NCBI GenBank assembly: GCA_029973975.1 | Contig: JARKQF010000135.1 | Location: forward strand, 1-40,631 | DNA: 40,631 bases | Reading direction: 5' to 3' | Source of the DNA: Paludibacter sp. | Lineage (GTDB): Bacteria; Bacteroidota; Bacteroidia; Bacteroidales; Paludibacteraceae | Part shown: one piece after another, positions 1-8,558 of the stretch | Layout: each line of letters starts with the position of its first letter | Position numbering within the stretch: the stretch's first letter is position 1 | Made by a program: the position numbers and the translations under genes | Notes under the pieces: model-generated | The model's input: the letters and a program-made list of their open reading frames with translations, nothing else | What the model was told of the DNA's origin: nothing | Databases searched by the model: none

Positions 1-471
1 ACGCTTTCCGGAGCTGATGATTTGGCGACATTCTTTACAGGAGACGCCAACACGGTCTGGGATTTTATTCCGTCAGGTTTTAGTGTCGGACTGAATCAAC
101 ATTATCAGACGATTATTCAATCGGTTCAAACTTTGTATGGAGCTGATAATGCATCTCTTTCGCTGAAATACAATACCATTCGAAGATCTTTTGTTCTTTC
201 GCTCAGTTATACTATTGGAACAATAATTACCGAGGGTTTGTTGGATCTGAATGTGAATGCGAGTAATAAAGACATGCTGACTATTTCATACAAAGGAGCA
301 GGAAATGTAAATGGGTTACAATTTTACAATGAAGTAGAAGAATTGGATGATTTTATCTCAGCCATTTCCTCGGCTTTCACCCTGTCGACCGCAGCTAAGA
401 TTAATCCACAGCAAATAAAATTTACGAAAACAACCAATCAGCAGGTTTATTTTGCAATCAGGCCAAGGTGA
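1..471 (+). CDS. C-terminal part of an unknown, probably surface-exposed protein (5' end outside window)
   Basis: The reading frame is open from the first base, so the gene starts upstream of the window; the TTG at 22 is not a credible start. About 156 residues are visible. They are rich in Ser, Thr, Asn and aromatic residues with alternating hydrophobic stretches, as in a beta-rich extracellular domain. The last third, with NGLQFYNEVEELDDFI and then FTLSTAAKINPQQIKFT, reminds me of the end of Bacteroidetes lipoproteins of the DUF4302 type, but this is from memory and weak. No signal peptide can be judged because the N-terminus is missing. A long inverted repeat follows the stop, and the next gene converges on it. 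Confidence 0.6.
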   Translation, partial: TLSGADDLATFFTGDANTVWDFIPSGFSVGLNQHYQTIIQSVQTLYGADNASLSLKYNTIRRSFVLSLSYTIGTIITEGLLDLNVNASNKDMLTISYKGAGNVNGLQFYNEVEELDDFISAISSAFTLSTAAKINPQQIKFTKTTNQQVYFAIRPR

Positions 472-475
472 TGAG

Positions 476-560
476 ATTTACGATTTACTGATTTACAATT
501 TTTGGGGGATAAAATGATGTAAGATGCAAATGGTAAATTGTAAATCAGTAAATCGTAAAT
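476..560. repeat. Perfect 26-bp inverted repeat (GATTTAC class) between convergent genes
   Basis: Arm 476-501 is the exact reverse complement of arm 535-560, with a 33-base spacer. Each arm is built of reiterated words (ATTTACG, ATTTACTG, ATTTACA). It fills the gap between the stop of the first gene and the stop of the fumarase gene. There is no U-tract typical of an intrinsic terminator, though in RNA it would form a very stable hairpin from either strand. A 21-base piece of the right arm recurs at 36591-36611 with one mismatch. Confidence 0.9.
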
Positions 561-563
561 AAA

Positions 564-2183
564 CTACATTTTAATCTGCTTGAAGAAATCATTTCCCTTA
601 TCATCCACTAAAATGAAAGCAGGGAAGTTTTCCACCTCTATTTTCCAGATGGCTTCCATACCCAGCTCAGGATAAGCCAGACACTCTACCTTTTTGATGC
701 TTTGCTCCGCCAAAATGGCTGCGGGACCACCAATTGAGCCCAGATAGAAACCTCCGTATTTCTTGCAGGCTTCTGTTACCTGTTCGCTTCTGTTACCTTT
801 GGCAATCATAATCATACTGCCGCCCTTCGATTGAAACAAATCTACGTACGAGTCCATACGGCCTGCAGTTGTAGGTCCGAACGAACCGGAAGGCATGCCC
901 TTGGGAGTTTTAGCCGGACCAGCATAGTAAATCGGATGATCTTTTACGTATTGCGGTAATTCTTTGCCCTCATCCAACAGTTCTTTCAGTTTGGCATGCG
1001 CGATGTCGCGACCCACAACAATTGTTCCTGATAAAGACAGACGGGTTGAAACCGGATACTGACTCAGTGTGGCAAGTATTTCCTTCATCGGACGGTTGAG
1101 GTCAATTTTTACGGCATTGCCTTCGCCCTGTTGACGGTATGCTTCCGGTATATATTTAGCCGGATTGTCTTCTAACTTCTCAAGCCAGATCCCGTCTTTG
1201 TTGATTTTCCCCTTGATATTTCTGTCGGCCGAACAAGACACCGCCATCCCCACAAAGCAAGAAGCGCCGTGACGCGAAAGCCGGATCACGCGTACGTCAT
1301 GTGCAAAGTATTTGCCGCCGAATTGCGCTCCCATGCCAAATTGCTGGGCGGCTTTCAGTATTTTTGCTTCCATCTCCACATCACGGAAAGCTTGTCCGAG
1401 TTCGTTGCCGGTTGTCGGTAATTCGTCGTAGTATTTGGTAGAAGCTAATTTAACTGTTTTCATGCAGGCATCTGCTGAAGTGCCGCCGATGACAAAAGCT
1501 AAGTGGTAGGGCGGACATGCAGCGGTGCCTAGTGTTTTCATCTTTTCAGTCAAAAATTTCTCCAATGAAACAGGATTCAGCAGGGCTTTCGTTTCCTGGA
1601 AAAGATAGGATTTATTGGCCGAACCGCCACCTTTGGCGATAAATAAGAATTTATATTCATTGCCGTGACTTGCCATCAGGTCGATTTGAGCAGGCAGGTT
1701 GGTGCCGGTGTTTACTTCATCGTACATATTCAGTGCAGCATTCTGTGAATAACGCAGGTTTTCATCCCGGTATGTTTCGTAAATACCTTTGGATAACGCT
1801 TCTTCATCGGAACCGTCGGTGTAAACATTGTTCCCTTTTTTTGCATAAACAGTTGCAGTTCCGGTGTCCTGACAGAAAGGTAAAACCCCTTTGGCTGCAA
1901 TTTCCGCATTTCTTAGCATCGTTACTGCCACATATTTGTCATTCTCACTTGCTTCAGGGTCGGCCAGAATATTGGCAACCTGTTGCTGATGTTCCGGTCG
2001 CAGCAAGAAAGAGCAATCGCGCATAGCAGTGCGGGCCAGCAGCGTTAGTCCCTCCGGTGCTACTTTCAGAATTTCCTGTCCTTCGAATTTTGCCGTGCTG
2101 ACAAAATCTTTTGTTAATAAATAATACTCCGATTTGTCTTTTCCCGTCGGGAATGGTTCCTGATACCTGAATTCTTTTGCCAT
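564..2183 (-). CDS. fum: Fumarate hydratase, class I ([4Fe-4S], oxygen-sensitive)
   Basis: At 539 residues this has the length of single-chain class I fumarases such as E. coli FumA/FumB. It interconverts fumarate and malate in the cytoplasm; in anaerobic Bacteroidales it would serve the reductive branch leading to succinate or propionate. Three cysteines match the cluster ligands of FumA: C104 in [11 protein letters not shown]223 in GTAACPPYH and C317 in AVSCSADRN. The C-terminal beta region with [20 protein letters not shown] is also typical. The ATG at 2183 begins the conserved N-terminus. It is divergent from gpmI and separated from it by an inverted repeat. The three Fe-S cysteines make class assignment secure; which E. 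coli paralogue name applies is not decidable. Confidence 0.96.
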   Translation of the reverse strand: MAKEFRYQEPFPTGKDKSEYYLLTKDFVSTAKFEGQEILKVAPEGLTLLARTAMRDCSFLLRPEHQQQVANILADPEASENDKYVAVTMLRNAEIAAKGVLPFCQDTGTATVYAKKGNNVYTDGSDEEALSKGIYETYRDENLRYSQNAALNMYDEVNTGTNLPAQIDLMASHGNEYKFLFIAKGGGSANKSYLFQETKALLNPVSLEKFLTEKMKTLGTAACPPYHLAFVIGGTSADACMKTVKLASTKYYDELPTTGNELGQAFRDVEMEAKILKAAQQFGMGAQFGGKYFAHDVRVIRLSRHGASCFVGMAVSCSADRNIKGKINKDGIWLEKLEDNPAKYIPEAYRQQGEGNAVKIDLNRPMKEILATLSQYPVSTRLSLSGTIVVGRDIAHAKLKELLDEGKELPQYVKDHPIYYAGPAKTPKGMPSGSFGPTTAGRMDSYVDLFQSKGGSMIMIAKGNRSEQVTEACKKYGGFYLGSIGGPAAILAEQSIKKVECLAYPELGMEAIWKIEVENFPAFILVDDKGNDFFKQIKM

Positions 2184-2208
2184 AAATATTTTACAATTTT
2201 AATGACTG

Positions 2209-2216
2209 CAAATTTA
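2209..2216 (-). promoter_or_regulatory. Candidate -7 element of the fumarase promoter
   Basis: On the minus strand this reads TAAATTTG, matching the Bacteroidetes TAnnTTTG element, 26 bases before the fumarase ATG. No good TTG is seen about 19 bases upstream, where the inverted repeat begins, so support is partial. Confidence 0.45.
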
Positions 2217-2236
2217 CAGATTTTTATTGGATTAAT

Positions 2237-2368
2237 AAACCATATAAGTCATATAAGGATCATATTAGCATCCGTTTTTATGGTACCGATAATGAAACTC
2301 TTTAAACATAATGTTTCAGAATTTGTTTCATTATAACTTCTATGATTCTTATATGACTTATATGGTTT
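2237..2368. repeat. 21-bp perfect inverted repeat (CATATAAG class) in a divergent promoter region
   Basis: Arm 2237-2257 is the exact reverse complement of 2348-2368; extending inward by six bases adds one mismatch only. The core ACCATATAAGTCATATAAG recurs at 4004 and 6851. A second inverted repeat is nested in the spacer (ATAATGAAAC at 2289-2298 and GTTTCATTAT at 2325-2334). Unlike most of the other repeats it sits between two genes that diverge (fumarase and gpmI), just upstream of both -7 elements, so it cannot be a terminator for either. Confidence 0.9.
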
Positions 2369-2398
2369 CATCCTCTTTATCAATTCAATAAAAATCCG

Positions 2399-2406
2399 TA
2401 CTTTTG
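2399..2406 (+). promoter_or_regulatory. Candidate -7 element of the gpmI promoter
   Basis: TACTTTTG fits TAnnTTTG and lies 56 bases before the gpmI ATG, directly after the inverted repeat. No clear -33 TTG is visible at the right distance. Confidence 0.5.
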
Positions 2407-2462
2407 CAAATGCAAATATTAAGGGTATTAGTTTAAGGTAAAATAATATAAATCAAAACAAT

Positions 2463-3989
2463 ATGAGTAAAAAAGCTTTATTAATGATTCTCGATGGCTG
2501 GGGAATCGGTAACGGATCGAAAGCAGATGTGATTGCTTCGACTCCAACTCCTAACTGGGATAAAATTATCGCTACGTATCCGAATTCTTATTTGCTGGCG
2601 TCGGGCGAACATGTGGGATTGCCTGATGGTCAGATGGGTAATTCGGAAGTGGGTCACTTGAATATTGGAGCAGGAAGGGTTGTTTACCAGGATTTGGTGA
2701 AAATTAACATCGCTTGTCGCGACAACAGTATCATGCAGAATCCGGAAATTATCAACGCTTATACTTATGCCAAAGAGAACAACAAAAAGATGCATTTCCT
2801 TGGCCTTGTTTCTGATGGTGGCGTTCATTCTTCTCAGGATCATTTGTATAAATTACTGGACATTGCCAAATCTTATGGAATTGAAGATGCTTATGTGCAT
2901 TGCTTCATGGATGGTCGCGATACAGATCCCAAAAGCGGGAAAGGTTATCTCGAACAATTAGAGGCACATACACAATATTCTACAGGCAAAATTGCTTCTG
3001 TAATTGGTCGCTATTATGCCATGGACCGCGATAAAAGATGGGAACGGGTGAAAGAAGCTTATGATCTGATCGTGAAAGGTGTTGGAACTCCTACAACCGA
3101 TCCAGTGGCTGCTATGCAGGCTTCTTATGATGCCGGTGTGACGGATGAGTTCGTGAAACCAATTGTGGTAACGGATAATGACGGTAAGCCATTGGCGAAA
3201 ATCGAAGCCGGTGATGTGGTGATTTTTTTCAACTATCGTAACGACCGGGCCAAAGAACTGACAATCGTGCTGACTCAGGAAGATATGCACGAGTTTGATA
3301 TGCATACTATCCCCTTGGAATATTATTGCATGACTCCTTATGATTCTACTTTCAAAGGATTGAAAGTATTGTTCGATAAAGATAATGTGCAGAATACCAT
3401 GGGTGAATATGTTTCTTCACTTGGGTTGAAACAATTACGTATTGCTGAAACAGAGAAGTTTGCACATGTGACATTCTTCTTTTCCGGAGGTCGCGAAGCA
3501 GAATTCCAAGGAGAAGAGCGTATTCTGATCCCTTCGCCCAAAGTGGCGACTTATGATTTAATGCCGGAAATGAGTGCGTATGGAATCAAAGATGCGTTGG
3601 TAACTGAACTGAATAAACAGAAGTTTGATTTCATCGTCCTGAACTTTGCCAATGGCGACATGGTGGGACATACTGGTGTGCGTGAGGCAATTGTGAAAGC
3701 AGTGCAGGCCGTTGACGATTGCATGGGTCAGGTAGTGGAGGCTGCTAAAGCCAACGATTATGAAGTGATTATTATTGCCGATCACGGTAATGCCGATAAT
3801 GCCGAAAATGAAGATGGTTCACCAAATACAGCTCACTCGCTAAATCCGGTGCCTATCGTTTATGTGACTAATCGTCCCGGTGCTTCTGTTGAACATGGTA
3901 TTCTGGCTGATGTTTCTCCAACTATTTGCCAGATTCTGGATATCCCGAAACCGGCAGAAATGACGGGAAAAGGATTGTTGAAATTTTGA
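2463..3989 (+). CDS. gpmI: 2,3-bisphosphoglycerate-independent phosphoglycerate mutase
   Basis: The enzyme interconverts 3- and 2-phosphoglycerate in glycolysis using a phosphoserine intermediate and two Mn2+ ions. Length (508) is standard. The alkaline-phosphatase-like domain supplies the metal ligands: D11 in LDGWG near the N-terminus, the nucleophile S61 in MGNSEVGH, then D399 and H403 in NGDMVGHTG, and D440-H441 in ADHGNAD. The middle region with [17 protein letters not shown] sequence (here [13 protein letters not shown], 181-193) is the substrate-binding domain. The ATG at 2463 gives the conserved start. metH follows 113 bases later on the same strand, separated by a 20-bp inverted repeat, so cotranscription is possible but not shown. 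Confidence 0.98.
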   Translation: MSKKALLMILDGWGIGNGSKADVIASTPTPNWDKIIATYPNSYLLASGEHVGLPDGQMGNSEVGHLNIGAGRVVYQDLVKINIACRDNSIMQNPEIINAYTYAKENNKKMHFLGLVSDGGVHSSQDHLYKLLDIAKSYGIEDAYVHCFMDGRDTDPKSGKGYLEQLEAHTQYSTGKIASVIGRYYAMDRDKRWERVKEAYDLIVKGVGTPTTDPVAAMQASYDAGVTDEFVKPIVVTDNDGKPLAKIEAGDVVIFFNYRNDRAKELTIVLTQEDMHEFDMHTIPLEYYCMTPYDSTFKGLKVLFDKDNVQNTMGEYVSSLGLKQLRIAETEKFAHVTFFFSGGREAEFQGEERILIPSPKVATYDLMPEMSAYGIKDALVTELNKQKFDFIVLNFANGDMVGHTGVREAIVKAVQAVDDCMGQVVEAAKANDYEVIIIADHGNADNAENEDGSPNTAHSLNPVPIVYVTNRPGASVEHGILADVSPTICQILDIPKPAEMTGKGLLKF

Positions 3990-4003
3990 TATAATTATTT
4001 TTA

Positions 4004-4090
4004 ACCATATAAGTCATATAAGTACCATATAATTTATAAATGATTTCACGGAAATAAACACTTATGTGTCACTTATATGACTTATATGGT
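4004..4090. repeat. 20-bp perfect inverted repeat (CATATAAG class) between gpmI and metH
   Basis: Arm 4004-4023 is the exact reverse complement of 4071-4090. It shares the 19-base core ACCATATAAGTCATATAAG with the repeats at 2237 and 6850. The spacer of 47 bases starts with a partial third copy of the word (ACCATATAA). It lies between two genes of the same direction and ends 12 bases before the metH ATG, so any gpmI-metH transcript would carry the hairpin next to the metH start. Confidence 0.9.
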
Positions 4091-4102
4091 ATTAAAACAA
4101 TA

Positions 4103-6844
4103 ATGAGAGATATCTTACAAAATCGCATTCTCGTCCTCGATGGCGCCATGGGCACCATGATACAGCGTTACAAACTGTCAGAAGCGGATTACCGAGGAAA
4201 ACGGTTTGCTGATGTTGTTGTGCCTCAGAAGGGGAATAACGATTTGTTGGTGCTCACGCAGCCAGATATTATTTATGAGATTCATAGTAAATATCTGGAA
4301 GCGGGTGCCGACATCATTGAAACCAATACTTTCAATGCTCAGCAGATTTCGATGGAGGATTACGGCATGCAACATCAAATCAGGGAACTGAATATTGAAG
4401 CCGTCCGTCTTGCCCGCAAGGCAGCTGATTTTTATACCAAACAAACACCGGATAAACCCAGATTTGTTGCCGGAGCTGTGGGGCCGACCAATAAAACGGC
4501 GTCTATGTCGCCCGATGTAAACAATCCGGCATATCGTGCGGTGACATTCGACCGGTTGGTAGAAGCATACAAAGAGCAGATGCTGGCCTTGATTGAAGGT
4601 GGGGTAGATGCGATTCTGATTGAAACGATTTTTGATACGCTGAATGCTAAAGCTGCAATTTATGCGGCTAATCAGGCCATGGAAGAGTTAGGTGAAAAGG
4701 TGGAATTAATGCTCTCTGTGACGGTAGCTGATTCGAGTGGCAGAACTCTGTCCGGACAAACCATCCGTGCCTTTCTGGCTTCAATTGGTCACGCAGACAT
4801 GTTGTCTGTAGGACTGAATTGTTCTTTCGGCGCCAAAGACTTAAAACCATATCTGAAGGAAATTGCTCAATACAGCAATTGCTATGTCAGCGCTTATCCT
4901 AATGCCGGTTTACCTAATCAGTTTGGCGAGTACGATGAAAGTCCGGAGAAAATGGCAGAACAAATCCGGGAGTACTTCGAAGAAGGGCTGGTGAATATCA
5001 TCGGCGGTTGCTGCGGTACAACTCCTGATCATATTGCCGCCTATCAGCAATTAATAAAAATTGCGAAATTGCGTACTCCTGTCAGCAAGGATGCTGATCA
5101 GGGAACACTGCATTTATCCGGATTAGAACATCTGGATGTCAAAAGTGATTCCTTGTTTGTTAATATCGGTGAAAGGTGTAATGTCGCAGGTTCCAGAATG
5201 TTTCTGCGTCTGATCAACGAAAAAAAATACGAAGAAGCGCTTAATATTGCCCGTAAGCAAGTGGAAGATGGTGCGCAGGTTATCGATGTTAATATGGATG
5301 ATGCTATGCTGGATGCCCGTCAGGAGATGACGACGTTTCTTAATTACATTGCATCAGAGCCTGAAATTTCGAAAGTGCCGATCATGATAGATTCCTCCAA
5401 ATGGGACGTGATTGAAGCCGGACTGAAATGTGTTCAGGGTAAGTGCATTGTGAATTCCATCAGTCTGAAAGAAGGGGAAAAAGACTTTATCAGTAAAGCT
5501 GAAAAAATTCGCGCTTATGGTGCGGCTGCGGTGGTGATGGCTTTTGATGAAAAAGGTCAGGCAGATTCGTTCGAACGCAGAACGGAGATTTGTTCTCGTG
5601 CGTATCATTTGCTGACCGAGAAAGTGGGTTTTCCAGCCAGTGATATCATTTTCGACCCGAATGTGCTGGCGATTGCCACAGGTATCGAAGAACATAATAA
5701 TTATGGCGTCGATTTCATAGAGACAGTAAAATGGATTAAGGCAAATTTACCTTTTGCACGGGTAAGTGGAGGTATCAGCAACCTGTCGTTTTCTTTCCGT
5801 GGTAACAATGTTGTACGGGAAGCCATTCATTCGGTTTTCTTGTATTATGCTATTCGTGCCGGACTCGACATGGGTATTGTGAATGCCGGCATGCTGCAGA
5901 TTTACGAAGAAATTCCGGCAGAATTACTTGAATATGTTGAAGATGTGGTATTGAATCGCCGCTCGGATGCCACAGAGCGTTTGGTTGAATATGCTGAAAA
6001 AATTAAACTATCAGCTTCCGAATCGGCAACTGCTGCTAAAAAAGTAGATGAATGGCGTAGCCGTGATTTGCAGGGACGACTTGAACATGCGCTGATTAAA
6101 GGCATCAGTGATTTTCTTGAAGAAGATTTGCAGGAAGCGCTTAAGCAATATGATACCGCTCTTGAAATCATCGAGAGACCATTGATGAGTGGGATGAATA
6201 TTGTAGGAGATTTATTCGGACAAGGTAAGATGTTTTTACCTCAGGTGGTGAAAACTGCTCGTACGATGAAGAAAGCAGTGGCCATTTTACAGCCTTATAT
6301 CGAAGCAGAAAAGGTTCCCGGTCAGAGTTCATCTGCCGGTAAATTTTTGATTGCAACGGTAAAAGGAGATGTGCATGATATCGGGAAAAATATTGTTGCG
6401 GTGGTGTTGGGGTGTAATAACTACGAAGTCATTGACCTGGGAGTGATGACTCCTACAGATAAGATAATCAAGACTGCTATAGAGGAAAAAGTGGATATTG
6501 TGGGGCTAAGCGGACTGATAACTCCATCGTTGGAAGAAATGTGCGTGGTAGCAGCAGAAATGGAAAAAGCAGGATTGAAAATACCTTTGTTGATAGGAGG
6601 AGCCACAACATCCAAGATTCATACGGCTGTTAAAATTTCACCGAATTATAACGGTCCGGTCGTATATGTAAAAGATGCTTCTGTAAATACGCATATCGTG
6701 GCTCAGTTGATGAATCCTAAAACCATCGGAGCTTTTACAGCGGAAGTTGCAGCTGAATATCAGCAGCTAAGAGAGAAGCAAAAACCACAGGCGAGCCTGC
6801 TTACACTGGAAGATGCCAGGCAGCGAAAACCCGGGTTGTTTTAA
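4103..6844 (+). CDS. metH: Cobalamin-dependent methionine synthase lacking the activation domain
   Basis: Transfers methyl from methyltetrahydrofolate to homocysteine via cobalamin. I start at the ATG at 4103 (913 residues); the frame is open upstream, but that extension is encoded by the inverted repeat. Domains in order: homocysteine-binding barrel (1-320) with zinc ligands C240, C303 and C304 ([15 protein letters not shown]); pterin-binding barrel (about 350-615); cobalamin cap (about 650-740); cobalamin-binding Rossmann domain (745-885) with the axial ligand H758 in GDVHDIGKN. The protein stops there, about 310 residues short of E. coli MetH (1227), so the S-adenosylmethionine-binding reactivation domain is absent. 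This is usual in Bacteroidetes as far as I recall, and implies a separate reactivation route. Confidence 0.97.
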   Translation: MRDILQNRILVLDGAMGTMIQRYKLSEADYRGKRFADVVVPQKGNNDLLVLTQPDIIYEIHSKYLEAGADIIETNTFNAQQISMEDYGMQHQIRELNIEAVRLARKAADFYTKQTPDKPRFVAGAVGPTNKTASMSPDVNNPAYRAVTFDRLVEAYKEQMLALIEGGVDAILIETIFDTLNAKAAIYAANQAMEELGEKVELMLSVTVADSSGRTLSGQTIRAFLASIGHADMLSVGLNCSFGAKDLKPYLKEIAQYSNCYVSAYPNAGLPNQFGEYDESPEKMAEQIREYFEEGLVNIIGGCCGTTPDHIAAYQQLIKIAKLRTPVSKDADQGTLHLSGLEHLDVKSDSLFVNIGERCNVAGSRMFLRLINEKKYEEALNIARKQVEDGAQVIDVNMDDAMLDARQEMTTFLNYIASEPEISKVPIMIDSSKWDVIEAGLKCVQGKCIVNSISLKEGEKDFISKAEKIRAYGAAAVVMAFDEKGQADSFERRTEICSRAYHLLTEKVGFPASDIIFDPNVLAIATGIEEHNNYGVDFIETVKWIKANLPFARVSGGISNLSFSFRGNNVVREAIHSVFLYYAIRAGLDMGIVNAGMLQIYEEIPAELLEYVEDVVLNRRSDATERLVEYAEKIKLSASESATAAKKVDEWRSRDLQGRLEHALIKGISDFLEEDLQEALKQYDTALEIIERPLMSGMNIVGDLFGQGKMFLPQVVKTARTMKKAVAILQPYIEAEKVPGQSSSAGKFLIATVKGDVHDIGKNIVAVVLGCNNYEVIDLGVMTPTDKIIKTAIEEKVDIVGLSGLITPSLEEMCVVAAEMEKAGLKIPLLIGGATTSKIHTAVKISPNYNGPVVYVKDASVNTHIVAQLMNPKTIGAFTAEVAAEYQQLREKQKPQASLLTLEDARQRKPGLF

Positions 6845-6849
6845 TGATA

Positions 6850-6972
6850 AACCATATAAGTCATATAAGAAACATATAAGTTTTTTTAAATTTATATAAA
6901 AGATTTACACAGCGTATTCTATCTTCTATTAAAAAATAAAACTTATATGTTTCTTATATGACTTATATGGTT
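6850..6972. repeat. Perfect 35-bp inverted repeat (CATATAAG class), the longest in the window
   Basis: Arm 6850-6884 is the exact reverse complement of 6938-6972, spacer 53 bases. Each arm holds three copies of the word CATATAAG (at 6853, 6862 and 6873). It fills the gap between the convergent ends of metH and the small membrane protein gene, ending five bases from the latter's stop codon. Confidence 0.93.
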
Positions 6973-6977
6973 AAATA

Positions 6978-7148
6978 TTATTCAACGTATTTATTGATTA
7001 CCACGTGGGCTATCAGGCCACTAACCATCAAGGCACCCGCAATAATCAGCAAAGTGTTTGCAGCTGTGTTTTCGAAGTAATATACTGTCAGTAAAGCGGT
7101 GCCAATCAGTATGATAATAGGACCTAAGTATTTCAGGAAGCTTTTCAT
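6978..7148 (-). CDS. Small inner-membrane protein, 56 residues, two membrane helices
   Basis: From the ATG at 7148 (MKSFLKYLGP...) the protein has 56 residues. Two hydrophobic stretches, about 8-24 (PIIILIGTALLTVYYF) and 31-48 (TLLIIAGALMVSGLIAHV), form a helical hairpin with a short polar turn (ENTAAN), ending in the charged INKYVE. An in-frame extension of 12 residues upstream is possible but begins without a plausible start context. I recall similar short proteins being common in Bacteroidales genomes; function is unknown. It stands alone between a convergent metH and the divergent glycosyltransferase gene. Confidence 0.75.
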   Translation of the reverse strand: MKSFLKYLGPIIILIGTALLTVYYFENTAANTLLIIAGALMVSGLIAHVVINKYVE

Positions 7149-7284
7149 TACGATATCGTTTTTATTTAATTTTTCCGACTGCAAATTAAGTGATTTTTTA
7201 TCGGGAAATCAAATTATTTCCATAAAAAAAGATTAAAATGAGATGCAAATGTGGAATTTACCAAAACTCATTTAAATAATTTTG

Positions 7285-7292
7285 TAATTTTG
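7285..7292 (+). promoter_or_regulatory. Candidate -7 element of the glycosyltransferase gene
   Basis: TAATTTTG matches TAnnTTTG and is 38 bases before the ATG at 7330. No convincing -33 TTG. Confidence 0.45.
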
Positions 7293-7329
7293 CATACCTG
7301 ATTCAGAATTCTAAAGCAATAAATCAACC

Positions 7330-8448
7330 ATGCACATCATTATCATCGGAACAGCATATCCTTACCGGGGTGGACTCTCGGCTTATAACGAGCGACTTGC
7401 ACGACAGTTTCAGCAGGAAGGACACGAAGTGGAAATGATCACGTTTTCCCTGCAATATCCGGGGTTTTTATTTCCCGGTAAAACGCAGTTTTCGTCTGAG
7501 CCCAAACCAGATGATTTAAAAATTACCCGTATGATCAATGCTGTGAAGCCTTCGACCTGGATCAAAGCCGGAAGATTGATTAAAAAGAAAGCTCCCGACA
7601 AGGTCATTTTTTGCTATTGGATGGCATTTATGGCTCCCGCTTTCGGAACAATTGCTCGTTATGCCAAAAATGATAAAACGAAGATGATTGGTTTGATACA
7701 CAATATGATACCTCATGAACCTACGCTGTTAGACAAGTTATTTCCCCGTTATTTTGTGCAGGCCATGGATGGTTTTGTGGCTATGGCCAGTTCGGTAGTT
7801 TCTGATATAAACTCTTTTGATAAAGAGGTGAAGCCTAAATTGCTTTCTCCTCATCCGATTTATGATCATTACGGCGAAAAGGTCGATCGTTCGCTCGCGG
7901 CCATGCGCCTGGGTTTGCATGAGCAAAATAATTATGTGTTGTTTTTCGGTTTTATCCGGCATTATAAAGGACTTGATTTGCTTCTGGAGGCTTTTGCAGA
8001 TAAGCGTTTACGTGAGTTCCCGGTACGGTTGATTGTTGCAGGTGAGTTTTATGAAAGTCCGGAACCCTATCTGAAAATCATCAAGAAACATAAATTAGAA
8101 CATTTGATTGAGTTGCGGACTAAATTTATTGAAGATAAGGATGTGAAAAATTACTTCAGTGTCGCCGATATTGTAGCGCAACCTTATCGGTCGGCTACCC
8201 AAAGTGGTGTTAGTCAGATTGCTTATCATTACGAAAATCCCATGCTGGTGACGGATGTGGGCGGGTTGGCCGAAATTGTGCCCCACAATAAGGTGGGATA
8301 TGTAGTGGATGTGAAACCGGAGAAGATTGCAGATGCTTTGGTTGATTTCTTTGCTCATAAAAGGGCTGAAGAGTTTAAAGTCAATATCCGGGAAGAGAAA
8401 AAGAAATATGATTGGTCGAGAATGACTGAAACAATAAATTTGATTTAA
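7330..8448 (+). CDS. Glycosyltransferase family 4 (GT-B fold)
   Basis: 372 residues with a two-Rossmann GT-B layout. The N-terminal half begins with IIIGTAYPYRGGLSAYNERL, the glycine-rich acceptor-side loop of GT4 enzymes. The C-terminal donor domain opens with LFFGFIRHYKGLDLLLEAF (about 200-218) and contains VDVGGL-like sequence (VTDVGGLAEIVP) after PYRSATQSGVSQIAYH, where GT4 enzymes bind the nucleotide sugar. The usual E-x7-E motif is not obvious. The likely role is sugar transfer to a lipid-linked glycan or cell-surface polysaccharide, but donor and acceptor cannot be read. It is not in a polysaccharide cluster: its neighbours are a small membrane protein and mutS. Confidence 0.88.
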   Translation: MHIIIIGTAYPYRGGLSAYNERLARQFQQEGHEVEMITFSLQYPGFLFPGKTQFSSEPKPDDLKITRMINAVKPSTWIKAGRLIKKKAPDKVIFCYWMAFMAPAFGTIARYAKNDKTKMIGLIHNMIPHEPTLLDKLFPRYFVQAMDGFVAMASSVVSDINSFDKEVKPKLLSPHPIYDHYGEKVDRSLAAMRLGLHEQNNYVLFFGFIRHYKGLDLLLEAFADKRLREFPVRLIVAGEFYESPEPYLKIIKKHKLEHLIELRTKFIEDKDVKNYFSVADIVAQPYRSATQSGVSQIAYHYENPMLVTDVGGLAEIVPHNKVGYVVDVKPEKIADALVDFFAHKRAEEFKVNIREEKKKYDWSRMTETINLI

Positions 8449-8461
8449 AACAAGTATTATA

Positions 8462-8544
8462 AACCACAAAAGGCACAAAAGATTTTCTTTGAGATAGTAT
8501 CTCTTTTGTGTTTTCTTAGGTGTTCTTTTGTGCCTTTTGTGGTT
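8462..8544. repeat. Perfect 21-bp inverted repeat (CACAAAAG class) between glycosyltransferase gene and mutS
   Basis: Arm 8462-8482 (AACCACAAAAGGCACAAAAG plus A) is the exact reverse complement of 8524-8544. The layout, AACCA plus two related 9-mers, parallels the CATATAAG class although the bases differ. A smaller perfect hairpin GAGATA-G-TATCTC is nested at 8491-8503. It lies between two genes of the same direction and ends 14 bases before the mutS ATG. Confidence 0.9.
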
Positions 8545-8558
8545 CAAAAAATTTTTAT

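Noticed and set aside
476..560. Reading the inverted repeats as ordinary intrinsic terminators
   Set aside because: Stems are AT-rich, spacers 20-80 bases, U-tracts mostly absent, and copies also lie in divergent gaps. True terminators in the window (18174, 24379) look different. A secondary role in 3' end formation is not excluded.
4064..4102. N-terminal extension of MetH
   Set aside because: These codons are the arm of an inverted repeat; the conserved MetH start is at 4103. The same reasoning removes the extension of MutS through the repeat at 8524.
3990..4102. Cobalamin riboswitch before metH
   Set aside because: The 113-base gap is occupied by the inverted repeat; I see no B12-box-like sequence, and the gap is too short for the full aptamer.
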